Positions 1 through 12,439 of a DNA stretch of 64,000 nucleotides are shown piece after piece. Both the position numbers and the translations under genes were made by a program. How positions within the stretch are numbered: position 1 is the first letter of the stretch; each line of letters starts with the position of its first letter. Source of the stretch: Spirodela intermedia (taxonomy: Eukaryota > Streptophyta > Magnoliopsida > Alismatales > Araceae); assembly GCA_902729315.2 (NCBI GenBank), contig LR746277.1:5585001-5649000 (forward strand). The letters are read 5' to 3'. Below the pieces are notes generated by a model that made no database searches, was not told where the DNA came from, and saw only the letters and a program-made list of their open reading frames with translations.

Positions 1-232
1 TTCCCTCGCGGAGGATGCATCCTGTGTAGTAGAACATCTCTTTATGGAAACAATCGACCAAAAAATTTTAGCGCACAGCATATTTTACTAGTCAGCGATG
101 GCGACCAAAATTTCCCCAAGCAGACTGAGTTCATATACTAAACAGCATAACAACATGCAGGGCAGGGTTGATTCGCGACTGTCTATGGGCTAGTAAGAAA
201 CTAAAGCACTCATGGCACAATGCAGCTTATCG

Positions 233-272
<40 letters not shown>

Positions 273-2930
273 GATGGCCAATGTGTCCGCACCGATGCAA
301 GCAGATCAAAGAAAGAATATGTTACGAATTATTTGGGTGAAAATGCAGAATCTGGCCAAGAATGCTCTAAAAATCACCATCATCATTGTTAGATTCATCC
401 CATGAATGTGGTTTCTCTCAAAGATTCAGTGTAGGATGTGAAAATTCATATAAATATTCCATCTCCAAGGGATCATCCCAAAAGTGGGTATGTTCGAGCG
501 ATGTTCCACATAAATGTCCTGTGAGAGTAGCTGACGATATGAAAAGGAAGAGTAGACCCGGGGGGGTGGCCGGCTCATAATCCTTAAGACTCCTGGCTAA
601 TCATGTTCGCCAAGATCTTGCACCTACCGATATGTTTACTTCCCTTGCAACGGAAGTGCTCGCTCTTCTTTAAGGTCCGCAGTGGGATTTTTTGATTACA
701 TGGCCAGTCGATATAGATAAAGAGAATCAAACAAGGAGCCGCAGCATCAATAACTAATTTCTGTAGAACAATAATCAGATCAAGGCATTGGGAAGAGGGA
801 AAACTAGTTTCAAGGTTCCTTCGATTTGCAGCATAAGGAAATATGCGAGGTGAACAGAACGACACCCACAGAAATAGTGGGATTCAAAAGACTAACATTT
901 CACAGGAAGAATGATTTGATATTGAGCTACAAATGCCCAAATAGATCATCAAGAAAACATCAGTCAGATGCCCTTGGTTCAATAAGTAATGGAGAATGAA
1001 ATGATGGTAAAAATCAGAATTGAAAATGATTTTATTTTATTTTTCTTCCGGCAAAGCACTCAAAGCACCTCATCTCTTCGCATCTCGAATATTACTAATG
1101 AAACTTCAAAATGGGGATTCCATGAAGTTTCAAGGTTCTGAGGACCAGACTCACCACGAGTGGTCTCAGTTAGCCATGCTGGCCTGAAGGTTAGAGCTAT
1201 GGTGTTCTGGGCTAGAGCAAGAAAAATGGCACTGCACAAAAACATCTGGCTTAGGCAGGGGGTCCACTGCAATCGGACCCAAAACTCTGGAGGCATCTCA
1301 TGGCATACCCGGCTCTACCTCCACCTCCCACCCACTCGCTGTTACAGTGGTGGATAGGGAGAAAACCAAAAGAACAACTCAGATGGTTTCTCCATCCTCA
1401 AAAAACACATCAAGAACATTTTTTTTCTTGAGCCCAACCATCAAGAACACATCGATGATCTTGGTCTAATGACTTAGATAAAGGGAGGGAACAGATGGTA
1501 AGAGCAGCTCGATTTGGTAGGGCTCCCTTGTTCTCTCGCGTCTGTTTTCCTTCTGAATTTTCTCTCACATTCCCTCGAGTCCTGGTTTTCCCCATTTTGG
1601 AGGCATTAATTCACCCCACCCGAGACTAGTACGGTATTTTTATTCTTATACAACTTTCATCAGCATTTCAGATTCTAAATCATCAGATGTCATGTCCCTC
1701 ACAAAAAACATTGCCCAGAGCAAAAAGCGGTACCAGAAGAATGCTCGATCACTCATGAGGCAATCCAGCCAGCTATGAACGATGTAAGATTTAGTGCTAC
1801 GCTGACACATCATTCAAGCATTAGGTTCAAATTAAGGGAACGAAAACAGCGAGATAGCCTGGTCATCCAAGTACCTGTGCTCACAGCCGCAATGCTCTGC
1901 ATCTGATTGATTAGACCCTGCAAGAAAAACATGAAGAATGGAATGCGCGTCAACGGGGGACCTTCAACGCTCGAAAAGCCCTCGCAAGAACACTTTATCT
2001 ATTTCCAGATCAAGAATCCGTCGGAGGACTTCTGGCACGAACACGAGAAAAGAATGCACGGCCTTGTCGACCAGATTACGCACGCAGCGCACGACACCCC
2101 GGAAGACTTCTACCCCGCGGCCTTGTCATCATCCCCATCATTCTCACCGGCCCGACAAAAGGAAGAAATTTGCCACCAGTCGCGCGATGGTTGCTAGAAC
2201 GTTAAACAAGGCCGAGCTCCGAGGAAATGGGTTGATGTCCTCGCTGGTCACGCACGTCTCACACACGTCTCACACAGCACCCCGCGAACCGACATTACTT
2301 CCTCCCCTCGTACCTTGAAATCTCACAAGAAGCTTAGAGGGGGGTTCTAGACATCCATCCCCAACCCTCTCGGCGTCATTCGCGCTTCTCAAACCCGAGG
2401 GAGGCAACGGGAATCAGGGTTCTCACCGACTCGGCTTCCTTTCTCGTACACCGGCGACCGCTTCCCTGCCCCACGACCATCGCGGGGGAAATACCCAACT
2501 CCAAAGGAGCCCGCTTTCTCGCCGGAGGGGGCCATTAAACAGCAAACGCACGACGGGGCCTGAACCACCAACACACCGAGAGGAATCCCAGAAGACACCC
2601 CACAACCTCCCGAAGGCAGCGCGACGTGGAAACCTTTCTCGGCGAAGAACACAGAGAAAAACTAGGTACCTCGATGAGAGAGAGACGGGCTGGGAGAGGC
2701 GAACGGACCTGGTTAGCAGCAGCGAAGCTCATCCCCGTGCTTCGACCCGCGCCGCCTCGGCGCCACTCCTGCTCCGCTCCTCTGCGAGAAGATAACGTTC
2801 GACTTTCTGCGCGGCGTCGGCGCCTAAACCGGCCAGAGCCACCAGGCGCTGAGCTCCCCCGGTCCGCTCCGGGGCGTCTCGTGTTAAGCTCCGGGTTGAC
2901 CCAAGGACAGGTGTCAATCCCCTGACCGCT
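1..2930. other. Unassigned region; possible minus-strand exons
   Basis: I cannot assign a gene here. A (GA)n tract lies at 236-268. On the minus strand 1875-1917 looks like a real 43-bp exon: it follows a pyrimidine-rich stretch ending in CAG, is followed by GTAC, and contains an ATG in the frame MQSIAAVST. A possible donor (GTACGAGG) for an upstream noncoding exon lies near 2320. From about 2300 to 2925 the sequence is GC-rich, as expected of a promoter or 5'UTR. Further minus-strand open stretches at 370-580 and 584-760 have no recognisable domain. The most economical reading is the 5' part of a minus-strand gene that runs off the left edge. This is inference. Confidence 0.25.
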
Positions 2931-3186
2931 CATTCCGTGGAATTGTCAGCTGTATTAATGGCTAATCGCGCGCCCTTGGCATCTTTCTCGTCTCCAAACC
3001 AAGAAGACAATAAAAAGTCAACGCCTGATTTACCCGTCCCATCCTCGTCTTTCGACAGGGAGGATAGGGAAAGGGAGCTACAAGCGAGAGAGAGCCGACT
3101 TCCTGTCGTCATCACGGCCCAGTCGATCATCATCCAACACCTGCGGCTGCGGAGGGATGTGCCGGTCAATGCTGCGGGGGCGGGCC

Positions 3187-3750
3187 CTAGTCATCCACCC
3201 TCACCTTGTGCGCGCAGCAGCCCCTCTTCTTCTTCTTCTCCTCCTCCGCACCGCCGCCGTCACCCGGAGGCGGCCCCCGGCGATCGAGGAACTCGCGGTT
3301 CTCCTTCCAGATCTCGCCGTTCTCGTAGACCTCCTTCTTCCAGATGGGCACCGATGCCTTCACCTCGTCGATGAGGAATTCGCACGCCGCCAGCGCCTCC
3401 GCCCGGTGAACGGAGGACGCCGCCACGAACACACTCGCCTCCGCCACCGCCACCCTGCCGAGGCGGTGCGCCACCGCCAGTCGCTCCACCGCCCAGCGGG
3501 ATCTCGCCGCCGCGCAGATCTGGCGGAGCTGCCGGAGGGCCATAGGGACGTACGCCTCGTACCGGAGCTCCACCACTCGGCGGCCCTCGAAGGTGTCCCT
3601 CGTCGTGCCCTCGAAAGTGGCGATCGCCCCGCAGGAAGGGTCGCGCACGAAGGAGACGTACCTGCCCACGTCCAGCTCGCCGGAGGACGCCTCTACGATC
3701 TCCACCAGTGTCTTCTCCTCCACCGCGTCCGCCGCCGCCGTCGCTGCCAT
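3187..3750 (-). CDS. MOCS2B: Molybdopterin synthase catalytic (large) subunit, MoaE/MOCS2B type
   Basis: This subunit makes molybdopterin from precursor Z (cPMP), using the thiocarboxylated small subunit MoaD/MOCS2A in the cytosol as part of molybdenum cofactor synthesis. The gene is an intron-less 187-codon reading frame. The ATG at 3750 is chosen because the frame upstream offers only a GTG. The MoaE fold is recognisable from about residue 15 to 158: a conserved F-x-G-T-T-R element (F46-R51), the substrate-binding H115-R116, and the lysine pair K131 and K138, which align with E. coli MoaE K119 and K126 (seven residues apart), inside KASVPIWKKE. The tail after residue 159 is Gly/Lys-rich and ends in RGCCAHK. 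Length fits plant MOCS2B. A second copy starts at 63823 on the other strand, with the first 59 residues identical. Confidence 0.93.
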   Translation of the reverse strand: MAATAAADAVEEKTLVEIVEASSGELDVGRYVSFVRDPSCGAIATFEGTTRDTFEGRRVVELRYEAYVPMALRQLRQICAAARSRWAVERLAVAHRLGRVAVAEASVFVAASSVHRAEALAACEFLIDEVKASVPIWKKEVYENGEIWKENREFLDRRGPPPGDGGGAEEEKKKKRGCCAHKVRVDD

Positions 3751-4016
3751 CGCGGGAGAGGAGAGCACAGGGGCACCGTCAGCTGGGGATACCTCACCGC
3801 GAATCTTCTTGTTTTTTATATAAAAGTTGGACCAAAGTGTCCTCGGAGATGATGCCGATCATTTCTCAAGTTCCCGAAAATCTGAGTAATATGGAGAAAT
3901 CATCACCTGTCCACTCGCCACCCTTTCTCTCTCCTCCGGGTGGACCGAGCCCGAGAGAAATGGGGCTCGGCCCGGGCGTGAACTTTTATAGTTTTAATTT
4001 CCAATTCTCTCTCTCT

Positions 4017-4042
4017 CTATCTATCTATCTATCTAGCTAGCT
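4017..4042. repeat. (CT)n/(CTAT)n microsatellite with CTAG repeats
   Basis: A short compound tract of CT, CTAT and CTAG units lies upstream of the MoaE gene. The same tract is present in reverse complement at about 63530-63570, so it predates the inverted duplication or was homogenised with it. Confidence 0.85.
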
Positions 4043-4772
4043 ATGTTCTCATCTCTTTCATGGGTTGTGTTCGGGAAATGAAGACCCGAAAAGCATATTT
4101 ATCTTTTTTCTTTTTTTATTACCCCGAATTAACGCAGAGATGGACATGCTCTATATTTCCTATCGCTGCGCCAGATAAAAATCATCTCCGTCACGCCATC
4201 CCTACCGCGCCGACCTTCGATATGTCTCGGCATGCCTGAATGTTTTCCTTCGTTTATCTGGGTAGAGCCAGGTCCAACATGACCAGACCCTGTAATGAAA
4301 AAAAATAAAACTAGACTGTTCTTGAAGAGCATTTGGTTCGAAGCAATTTGACGATCGTCCATGGCGTAGCCTCGCTCAACATATAGACATCTGAATGAGC
4401 CCTTACAGAGTCAGTCAGGAGGAGAGCGCGACCCAGCTCTCAGGATTAGGTTTCCAAAACACACGGCGAACGAACACACGAGAGAATCAGTGCATCTGGC
4501 CTATGAAAAAAAATAGCAAAAAATGGAGTCTTTGTGGCTGGCATGCCGAGTGGTAGAACTTCGCCCGGATTGGAGTCTTTGAAGGACCGCGAACCGGCTT
4601 CTTCTTCCTCCTCTTGCCACCCGATTCCGTTTCCTCCGTCTGCTCCCTCTGGAACAGGAGATGGAGTCAGCTCGCACCAGCTGCTGCGCAGGGAGGGGCA
4701 GTTCGAAGCAACGGAGGTCTCGCACAACTCGATCGATGGGTCTGTCCGAATTCAGTATATACTTCAGAACGT

Positions 4773-4823
<51 letters not shown>

Positions 4824-4840
4824 GAGAGAGAGAGAGAGAG
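4773..4840. repeat. (TA)n followed by (GA)n microsatellite
   Basis: A run of TA dinucleotides of about 47 bases is followed by about 20 bases of GA. It lies just 3' of the C2H2 coding region (minus strand). The corresponding part of the right arm lacks it, so it expanded or was lost after the duplication. Confidence 0.95.
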
Positions 4841-4903
4841 CGATCTGCAAGCCAGGAAATCATGCATGGTAGAAGACCTACGTAGAGGAGGAAGAAACCC
4901 ACC

Positions 4904-6077
4904 CTAGAGAGTAGTTTCATGGATCGTACCTGGTACGTTGCCGGAGTCGTCCTCCGAGGGTGGCAGCCTGTTCAGATCGATGTCCATGGCTCTGCCCCGT
5001 GGTGGCGGCCTGTTCAGATCGGTGTCCATGGCTCTGCCCCGTGGTGCCAGCCTGTTCAGATCGATGTCCATGGCTCTGCCCCATGGTACTGGCTGTACGT
5101 TCCCCGGAACCCTAGCGGCGGCTGTGGGCACGGCGGCGCTGTTCTGTCCTTTCCAGTGTTTGCACTTGTGGCCACCGAGGGCCTGCCCTGAAGGGAAGAC
5201 ACTGCCGCAGATAGTGCATTTGTGCACGCAGCGCCCCTCCGAGGTCTCCTCGTCGTTGCTGCCGGTCCCCGAACCGCCTGCCTTCCGACGCTTTCCCCTG
5301 CAACAACTCGCCTCGATCTCGCTGGTAACACCCTGCTGGCAGTAATTTCCCTCCTCTCCTCCGTCGTCACGATTCAGCTCCGGCCGACCAGTCTTCGGCA
5401 TCTTCATCCTCTTCCTCCCGCATGGGGGGGCAGCCTCAAAACTATGGCCTTCCGCCGCCGCAGTGGACGATGCTGTGAAGCCGGACCTGAAATGCGGCAG
5501 GGTGGCGGCCGCGTCTTCCATGCGGCTCTCGTCCCTGAGGCACGGATTTCCTTTTCTTCCTACACCCCCACCATTCAGCTCCTCCTGACCGGTTCGCTGC
5601 ATCACCCTCCTCTTCTTCCTGCATGGCCGGGCCGCCACGGAGCTCTGGCCTCCCGGCGCCGTGATGTCGGAACGGAGAATGGCGGCCGCTTCACCTGCGG
5701 AGACCATGCCGTTCTCCTTACTTACCTCCATGCCCCTGGTGTCTCCGCTTGTGCCACCATTCTCCGCCGCCGGGTCGCCGGCCGGAGCAGCTTGCGGCCC
5801 GCCGGGGGAGGGCGGCGCTCTGGGTTTCCTGTCCGGATGGGATCTCAGGTGCCCGAACATCGCCTTCTTTGAGCGGAAGGTCCTCACGCAACACGGACAA
5901 GGAATCGCGTCGGTTCTTGCTTCCACCAGTGCAACAGCGGGTGCCGCAGGCCTGGGGGCGCCCTCCTCTCCGGAGACCCCCCCTGCCTGCGAAACCGTTC
6001 ATCAGGTTCGCATCTTTCCTATCTTCTGGACGCTGCCGCTCCTCAGAGAACCCTGGTGGGTCCCCTTTGTACTCCAT
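4904..6077 (-). CDS. C2H2 zinc-finger protein with three C-terminal EAR motifs (5' frame interrupted)
   Basis: This is probably a nuclear transcriptional repressor. The main frame (4904-5926, about 340 codons) has two widely separated fingers: C10, C13, H26, H30, and the plant QALGGH finger C237, C240, H253, H257. The tail holds three copies of a 14-residue unit with DLN cores at 289, 303 and 317. DLN-x-x-P is an EAR repression motif known to recruit TOPLESS-type corepressors. The frame opens with GTG and has no upstream ATG before a TGA at 5999-6001. The likely original start is the ATG at 6077 (M-E-Y-K-G), which is one base out of frame because of a run of seven G on the coding strand (5977-5983). 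The right-arm copy shows that six positions would keep the frame. This is either a real frameshift or a homopolymer sequencing error. The region between the fingers is basic and low in structure. The subfamily is not determined. Confidence 0.75.
4962..5090 (-). repeat. Three tandem 42-bp units coding the EAR motifs
   Basis: A 42-bp unit (14 codons, [14 protein letters not shown]-like) occurs three times in tandem at the 3' end of the C2H2 gene. Units differ by a few bases. The right-arm pseudogene keeps only two units, and in a shifted frame. Unit number therefore changes by slippage or unequal exchange. Confidence 0.9.
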
Positions 6078-6490
6078 TGCATACATATAACGGCAGGGAG
6101 GGAGAGACGGAATGATACCCAAGGTCAATGATTATACGGAGAGAGCAGCTCGAATGGAATCCTTGCGGATCTCAAGAAAGGAAGCCATGAAGAAGAGGAA
6201 GAAGTAGAGGAGGGAGAAGAGACCCCCGTGGGATGGGATCTGAAGCCCTCCTCGTAGTCTGCAGATGAGTTAAGTGGAGACCGTGCCGATCGCAAACGAG
6301 AACCCCCCCAGCTTCATCCAATGAAGACGAGAACCGGCTACTTATACTGATGACAGGGAGCCTCCGCGCTGGCGCTCGAAAACAAGAAAACGTAATTCCG
6401 CGGGAAATGAGAGCCCGTTTGAATTGATGACGTTAGAGATACGGGATAAAAGGGAGGAGCCGTTGCGACCCGGGCCCGAGTAGAGAGGGA
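6078..6490 (-). other. 5' flank / untranslated region of the C2H2 gene
   Basis: There is no gene in this stretch. It aligns in reverse complement with 61380-61832 upstream of the right-arm C2H2 copy, including a GAAGAAGAGGAAGAAG tract at about 6190. This conservation fits promoter and 5'UTR sequence. I recognise no specific regulatory site. Confidence 0.4.
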
Positions 6491-6494
6491 CAGT

Positions 6495-7094
<600 letters not shown>

Positions 7095-7109
7095 GCTGGT
7101 CAAATCAGT

Positions 7110-9444
7110 TGGTCTCATTTTGCCTGCCGTAGGTACGTGCGCTTAGAGTTCATCGAGTCGCTGGATCATGATCTTGGCATCCCCCTTAGGCAACTGGATA
7201 TCGGCCTGCTTTCAGCAGTTAGATGACAAGCTGGATATTATGTGGCAGGACCTTATGCTGATCTCCTGATTTTCAAGGAGAAATTTTGTCAGAAATTTAT
7301 TATCTTGTCATCGTAAGCAAAGGGACTGATACTATTTTTCTTCATAAAATTTAGGTACTCTCCATTGGATTATAACTATTTATTATACAAATCCTTTAAT
7401 TTTTAGGAAAGATTGCAAAAATTGTGCAGAACCATCCTAATTCTTAAACGCCTGAATTTTTTTTGCTTCCATAAAATTTTATATTCTATAGTAGAACCTT
7501 ATGCTCATTCCGATTTTCGCAGTAAAATTTCTTCGAAACTTTATTATGGTTTCACGTGTAACAAAGGGTCTGGTTTTTTTTTTCTGAAATTAAGATACTA
7601 TCTATTGGATTAAACTCGTCAGCAGAGTAATCATTTAATTTTTGGGAAAGATTGCTAAAATTTTGTGCAGAATCATCTCCACTGGATTGTTAATCTTCAG
7701 CAGAAAAATCCTTTAATTTTCATAAAAGCATACAATTTTTTTGTGCAGAACCATCCACCTACTTAAACATGTGATCAGCCTATTAAATGTCACCTCTGAA
7801 AAATACGTCATTCCTCAATTGATAATATATGTGAATACTCTTAACAAAGTTGCATGACAAGGAGCTTTCAAAGAAGAAGTGAAAACTACCGATGCAAGAC
7901 TGTTGTTACCATGACTTCAGCTATAAATTGGAGAGCTATTCTATGAAAGATTTGATTCATATGGTTTTTTGAATTAAGTTCATTACAAGTTTACTTGGAT
8001 GCATCAACTATGTTTCTTTGATGCTTAGAAAGGGTATTCATAAATTTGCTACTGAAGCTAATAATGAGAATGAAATTTAATCGTCAATAATAGTTGGGTA
8101 TGCTTGTTTTGGGTCATAAGTTGCAGAGGCAGGCACCTAGGTTTTGCACTACTTTTTTTTGCATCATGAAAATAAATTGTCACATGCTACAGGTCCATTG
8201 AAAATAAATTCTGACTATGTATTGCATTTACCATGTAAATAATGCTTTTAAACTATTAGATTTAGAACATCATCCATTTTACTCTCTACACAATGTATTA
8301 TTCTTGTTGTTGATTAAAATTGCATTTCGACTATTCAAACTCATTTTAAGCTCTCTTTGATACTCATGCTATAGTGATACTAATGTGGTGGTAGATTACT
8401 TTGGAACATCTACAGTCTAAAAAATTTGTATAATCATCCATAATAAGAAATTCAAAAGTTAGGATATTCTTGATGTCTGTTATCTATAAAATCATAGTGG
8501 GATAGTGTTAATATGATTGTATATTATATTTGTCCCAAACTCATATGTGTAATAAAATAGTAAGTTTCTACTGTATCTCACCCTATACATGAGCAAGAGA
8601 ATTTTGTGAGTGTGGGTTTATTTATTTGTACAATGAGTCATTTACATCTATTTTATAAATAATTCAAAGAACATTGCTTTAGTTGAGGGCCTCAACTTAT
8701 TTGTAATTTCTAACACCAAAATTATTATCGTTAGTTGCTACTATGGCTGCTCAATTTATTTGTAACTACTATTTGATTGCTCTTTGTAAAGTGTGTTCTA
8801 CTTTCTCCCGCCTTGCTCAAATGTTTTGTGATCACTTCATTGTGGATATGACCACTCTTTTCTGTGAAGAGTGATTGAGTTTTTTGGTCAAAAAAGATCA
8901 TGAGATGATTAGTTCTATAAAGATCCCCCATGTCACTAATGGGGCCTGCAAACCAGTGTTTCATCCTACTTGGAACATTTTAGCAAGAGTGATGGAAATA
9001 TTGACCTACATTCAAGGCCATGTCTTAGTTTCATGATAGTCCTGCTAGTACCCTGATTGACATCCTTGAGTATGGATATTTTGACCAGACTCAGTATTTG
9101 CATACGTTTCGATAAATTTTTATTTGCACAAGTGCAAGGAATGTATTTGGTTGTTTCAGCTTTAAGCAAGGCTAGCATAAGGAATGAGACCTTCCATATG
9201 TTTGTAAATGATTTAGAGTATTATAGAGAGGAAACTTGGTCACAATCACTCATCGTCTTTCATATTTTTCTATAATCTTCTAAACTTATAAAAGATATAG
9301 GCTAGTAAGTAGAGGATTCTTTTGATAACCATTTTCTCACTATGGAGAGTTACTTTATGTTCTTAAGAAATTATAATATATTTATGTGCATGTGTAAATA
9401 TTCTTCAAATATTGAACTCACTTCTTGAACTTAACATATATAGA
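7110..9444. repeat. AT-rich dispersed repeat, left arm of the inverted duplication
   Basis: No gene is present. From about 7560 to 9440 the sequence aligns in reverse complement with about 59330-61160, clearly but with many substitutions and small indels. Its first part (7246-7740) contains a tandem duplication of about 246 bp, with a shared phrase around CCTTTAATTTT-AGGAAAGATTG. A similar 1-kb block also occurs at 54330-55400. I see no coding domains. It may be LTR or non-autonomous element sequence. Confidence 0.75.
7246..7740. repeat. Tandem duplication, unit about 246 bp
   Basis: 7246-7490 and 7494-7740 are diverged direct copies. Both begin with a CCTTATGCTSATYYC-like phrase, pass through CTATTGGATTA and end with TGTGCAGAACCA/TGTGCAGAATCA. 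A third partial unit (7680-7760) repeats the end. The right arm (60980-61160) carries a shorter version. Confidence 0.65.
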
Positions 9445-10939
9445 TGTTGGAGCATTATATGTATGATGTTTTGATGATGACAAACAAGACTTAGAATGTC
9501 AAATTATATCTTGTTTAAAATATGCATAAGATGAAAGTGTTCAAATATAATTTAAAAATAATAATAAATTTTATATGATAATTTATTGAACATACTTCTG
9601 ATTAGTAAAACTGAATTTATGTATTTGATTGATTTTATCGTATGAAGTATATTACTATAGAAAAAATCAATATTTACATAATATATCATAGTAAAAAGTA
9701 ATGATAAGTATATCATAATCAATAACACAATAAAAAGTAAAATATGTGTGGGAAAGTTTACTCGGTCTATTATATATTTGTGACATTAGATCATTACTTT
9801 TCAATAATTCTGATATTGTCTTAATCAGTTGAATTCAAGATGCATATTTAATCAAACATGATTTTCCAGATATTAAAATAGATACTTTATAAAATCATCT
9901 TAGATATCTTAAATCATTTTAATCAAGGTTGTAAATATTGGGATTAAAGATATCAACTTGATAATCATATTTTATTTGAGGTGATTTGAATATTAATTGA
10001 TTCATGAATCATTAATTTATCATAATGTATTGTTAATGATGTTCGAACAATATTAGATCTTTATATATTGAATCTTTAATAGATGAAATATGAACTTACA
10101 TAATTTAGATATGAACATTAAGTGATAAAAAGAACTACATATTGATTTCTACAGAGGATATTTTAATTGATTAAATAACATGTCATATTGGTTTCTAAGT
10201 TATTTGAATAAATTTTATTTTATAAAATTAATTGTTGAAAAAATATTCTTCTCACCTCACCAATCTCTAGCTTTACATTAAGTCTTCATCACAGGAAATT
10301 TAAGTAATAAATTGTGAGGTTCATGTTGTCAAGTCAAACTACATGAATGCATTAATTTGAGAAGAACTACTAGAGTATTGAAAAAATTTCCTTAGTTTAT
10401 TCAAAGCATAAAGATCATTCAATCTAAAATCAACATTACGACAAGAAGAAGACAATGATTACAAGTCAATATACATCATCCTCTTCTTTGAAAATTTAGA
10501 AATACTCAAAGTCTACATCATCTCTAGAATTCTATCAATCGTAAAAAAAATTTGCATCTACTGTGGGGAAAACTCGTGATTGAATCATTTTAATCACTTG
10601 TGGAAGTTGTCACCTTAAATCGTTGTTGATCTTTTATAGTCGTGATCTAGAAAAGAATTTTGAGGTGAAATTCTGTGAGAGTTGAATCAGTAGTATGTGA
10701 TTGAATGTTCATAACTAGTGGGACCCAAAAAAAAAGTTGTTCTTGGAGGCTAAATATTGGTAGTGAGTTGAATCACTATAAAAATTCTTAGAATTTTATC
10801 TTTGTTTAGTTAAAAAGGCATACGAATCATAAAAGGATGGAGAAGTTAAAGATATTAAAATAGGTTCTAAACTATAGGATATAAGAACAAATGAAACCCT
10901 CATTCTTGATCCTAGTGTGGGCCAAAACCCAATAATAGA
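9440..10939. mobile_element. Solo LTR of a copia (SIRE/Maximus-like) retrotransposon with 5-bp target-site duplication
   Basis: The insert 9445-10934 begins TGTTGG and soon reads GTTTTGATGATGACAAAC, a start I associate with SIRE/Maximus-class copia LTRs. It ends at CCCAATA (CA-like end, mutated). It is bordered on both sides by ATAGA (9440-9444 and 10935-10939). Sequence on either side is continuous with the right arm near 59300, where this insert is absent, so the borders rest on comparison as well as on the TSD. No coding domain lies inside, so it is one LTR left after recombination, about 1.49 kb. Confidence 0.75.
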
Positions 10940-12185
10940 AACTTTGTGACTGTAGATTTGAGTGTATGATTATTAGGCATTGGCTAGCTAGGGATCTTAG
11001 CTGCATCCACAACCTATCCTCTATATCTTATTAGGATGCGACTTGTAGCCTAGGTTAACTCAATTTTTTTTGTATGTGGTGCTATTAAGAAAACTAGATG
11101 TGGATATTTAGTGTACTATTAAACAACTCGCATATTATAGATGTGATTGATTTATATGATCTTATCATCTTTTATTTGACCTTATTACTTCATTTGACTA
11201 ACAAAGAAGAAACCAAGGGTCATTTATGTTACACTATTGTGTCTCATTTTATTACTCTCTAGAAATATTTTTTGAGAGAATGTTATGCACTAAATGTGAA
11301 CTTTACTCCTTATCATTTAGATCATCTTTCAATTCAGTGATTGAAAGAGTTAATTAACTTTAATGTTCACATCCTAATTTAGTGGTCATTGCTATCTCTT
11401 ATTATTTAGAACCTTGTATGCTATCTATTTTTTTAATTAAATAATTATGTTACAATAGTCATGTCACCATTTCATTTGTGCAATAATAGATTTCAATTAG
11501 TTTGAAATGTTTCATTCTATAGCTCTAAAGAAGAAGAATACTTCTGCTCTCTAGTTCTTTATTTTCTTTTACTCTTGTATTTCATGTTGAATTAGTTTTT
11601 AGAAGGTTTCTTACTTCAGTGTTGACATCTTAATCTATTCACTCCTTAGTGTGAAATCACTATGTTGAATGCAGACTAAATACATTTGTGCATGCCTCCT
11701 ATAGTATCTATCATAATTTTTTTAAAAATTTAACAAATAGATTCATAATAGTTGTCTTATTATTTATTGAATATAGTAGAGAAGAAGGTCATAATTTAGT
11801 TATCTAGAATTACACTTAAGGACTTAAATTAATCATCTTGAGAAAATTCAATCTAATTGAAATTCATGATTATTATCTTTATCAAATGTTTATAACCTAA
11901 CTTCATTGAAAATGATGTTAATCTAGGCGGCTTTTGACTTGGAATCTACTTTGATACCATAAGATTTACTTGCTAAGATTAGTTACTAATATTACTTTTA
12001 CATGCATACATAGTGTGTTGTATTTGAAAGTGGTAGTTTCAAACTCATATGACCTTAGATATTATTTGAAAATTTTAGGTGATTTTGAAGGCAAAGGCTT
12101 AAGTAACATGTGATGTAGATGCTGAAAAATTAGAATAATTACCTAGAAGTCTACTACGATCTCACCTTTATAGATATGTTTACCT
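10940..12185. repeat. AT-rich repeat, inner part of the left arm
   Basis: No gene is present. It aligns in reverse complement with about 58122-59300. Shared landmarks are GCAGCCTAGGTTA-like at 11045-11060 against 59185-59200 and CATATGACCTTAGA-like at 12045-12060 against 58250. Similarity stops near 12185/58122, which I take as the inner boundary of the inverted duplication. Confidence 0.7.
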
Positions 12186-12439
12186 AGTAACATGTTGGGG
12201 ACCTTGTATCAATTTATTTTGCTAGAGAATATATGTCCTTCCCCTCTGTGTCTCTTTCCTATCGTAACTCTTGTTCTAGTCACATAATCCTCAAACATTA
12301 CTAGCATAAGGTTTTATGAATAGCAACATTTTTACCACAAGGTGTGTGCATTGGCCAGACATGGCAAATGGAAGGTGTGTTGTACATGTGGAGTGCTCAA
12401 GGCTCATACATAGCTCAATGAAAAAAATATATTAACACA

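Noticed and set aside
3157-3852. 231-codon plus-strand frame over the MoaE locus
   Set aside because: It is antisense to the well-supported MoaE coding sequence and Arg/His-rich, as expected of a GC-rich shadow.
4501-4920. Reading frames with Ile-Tyr repeats on both strands
   Set aside because: They come from the (TA)n tract.
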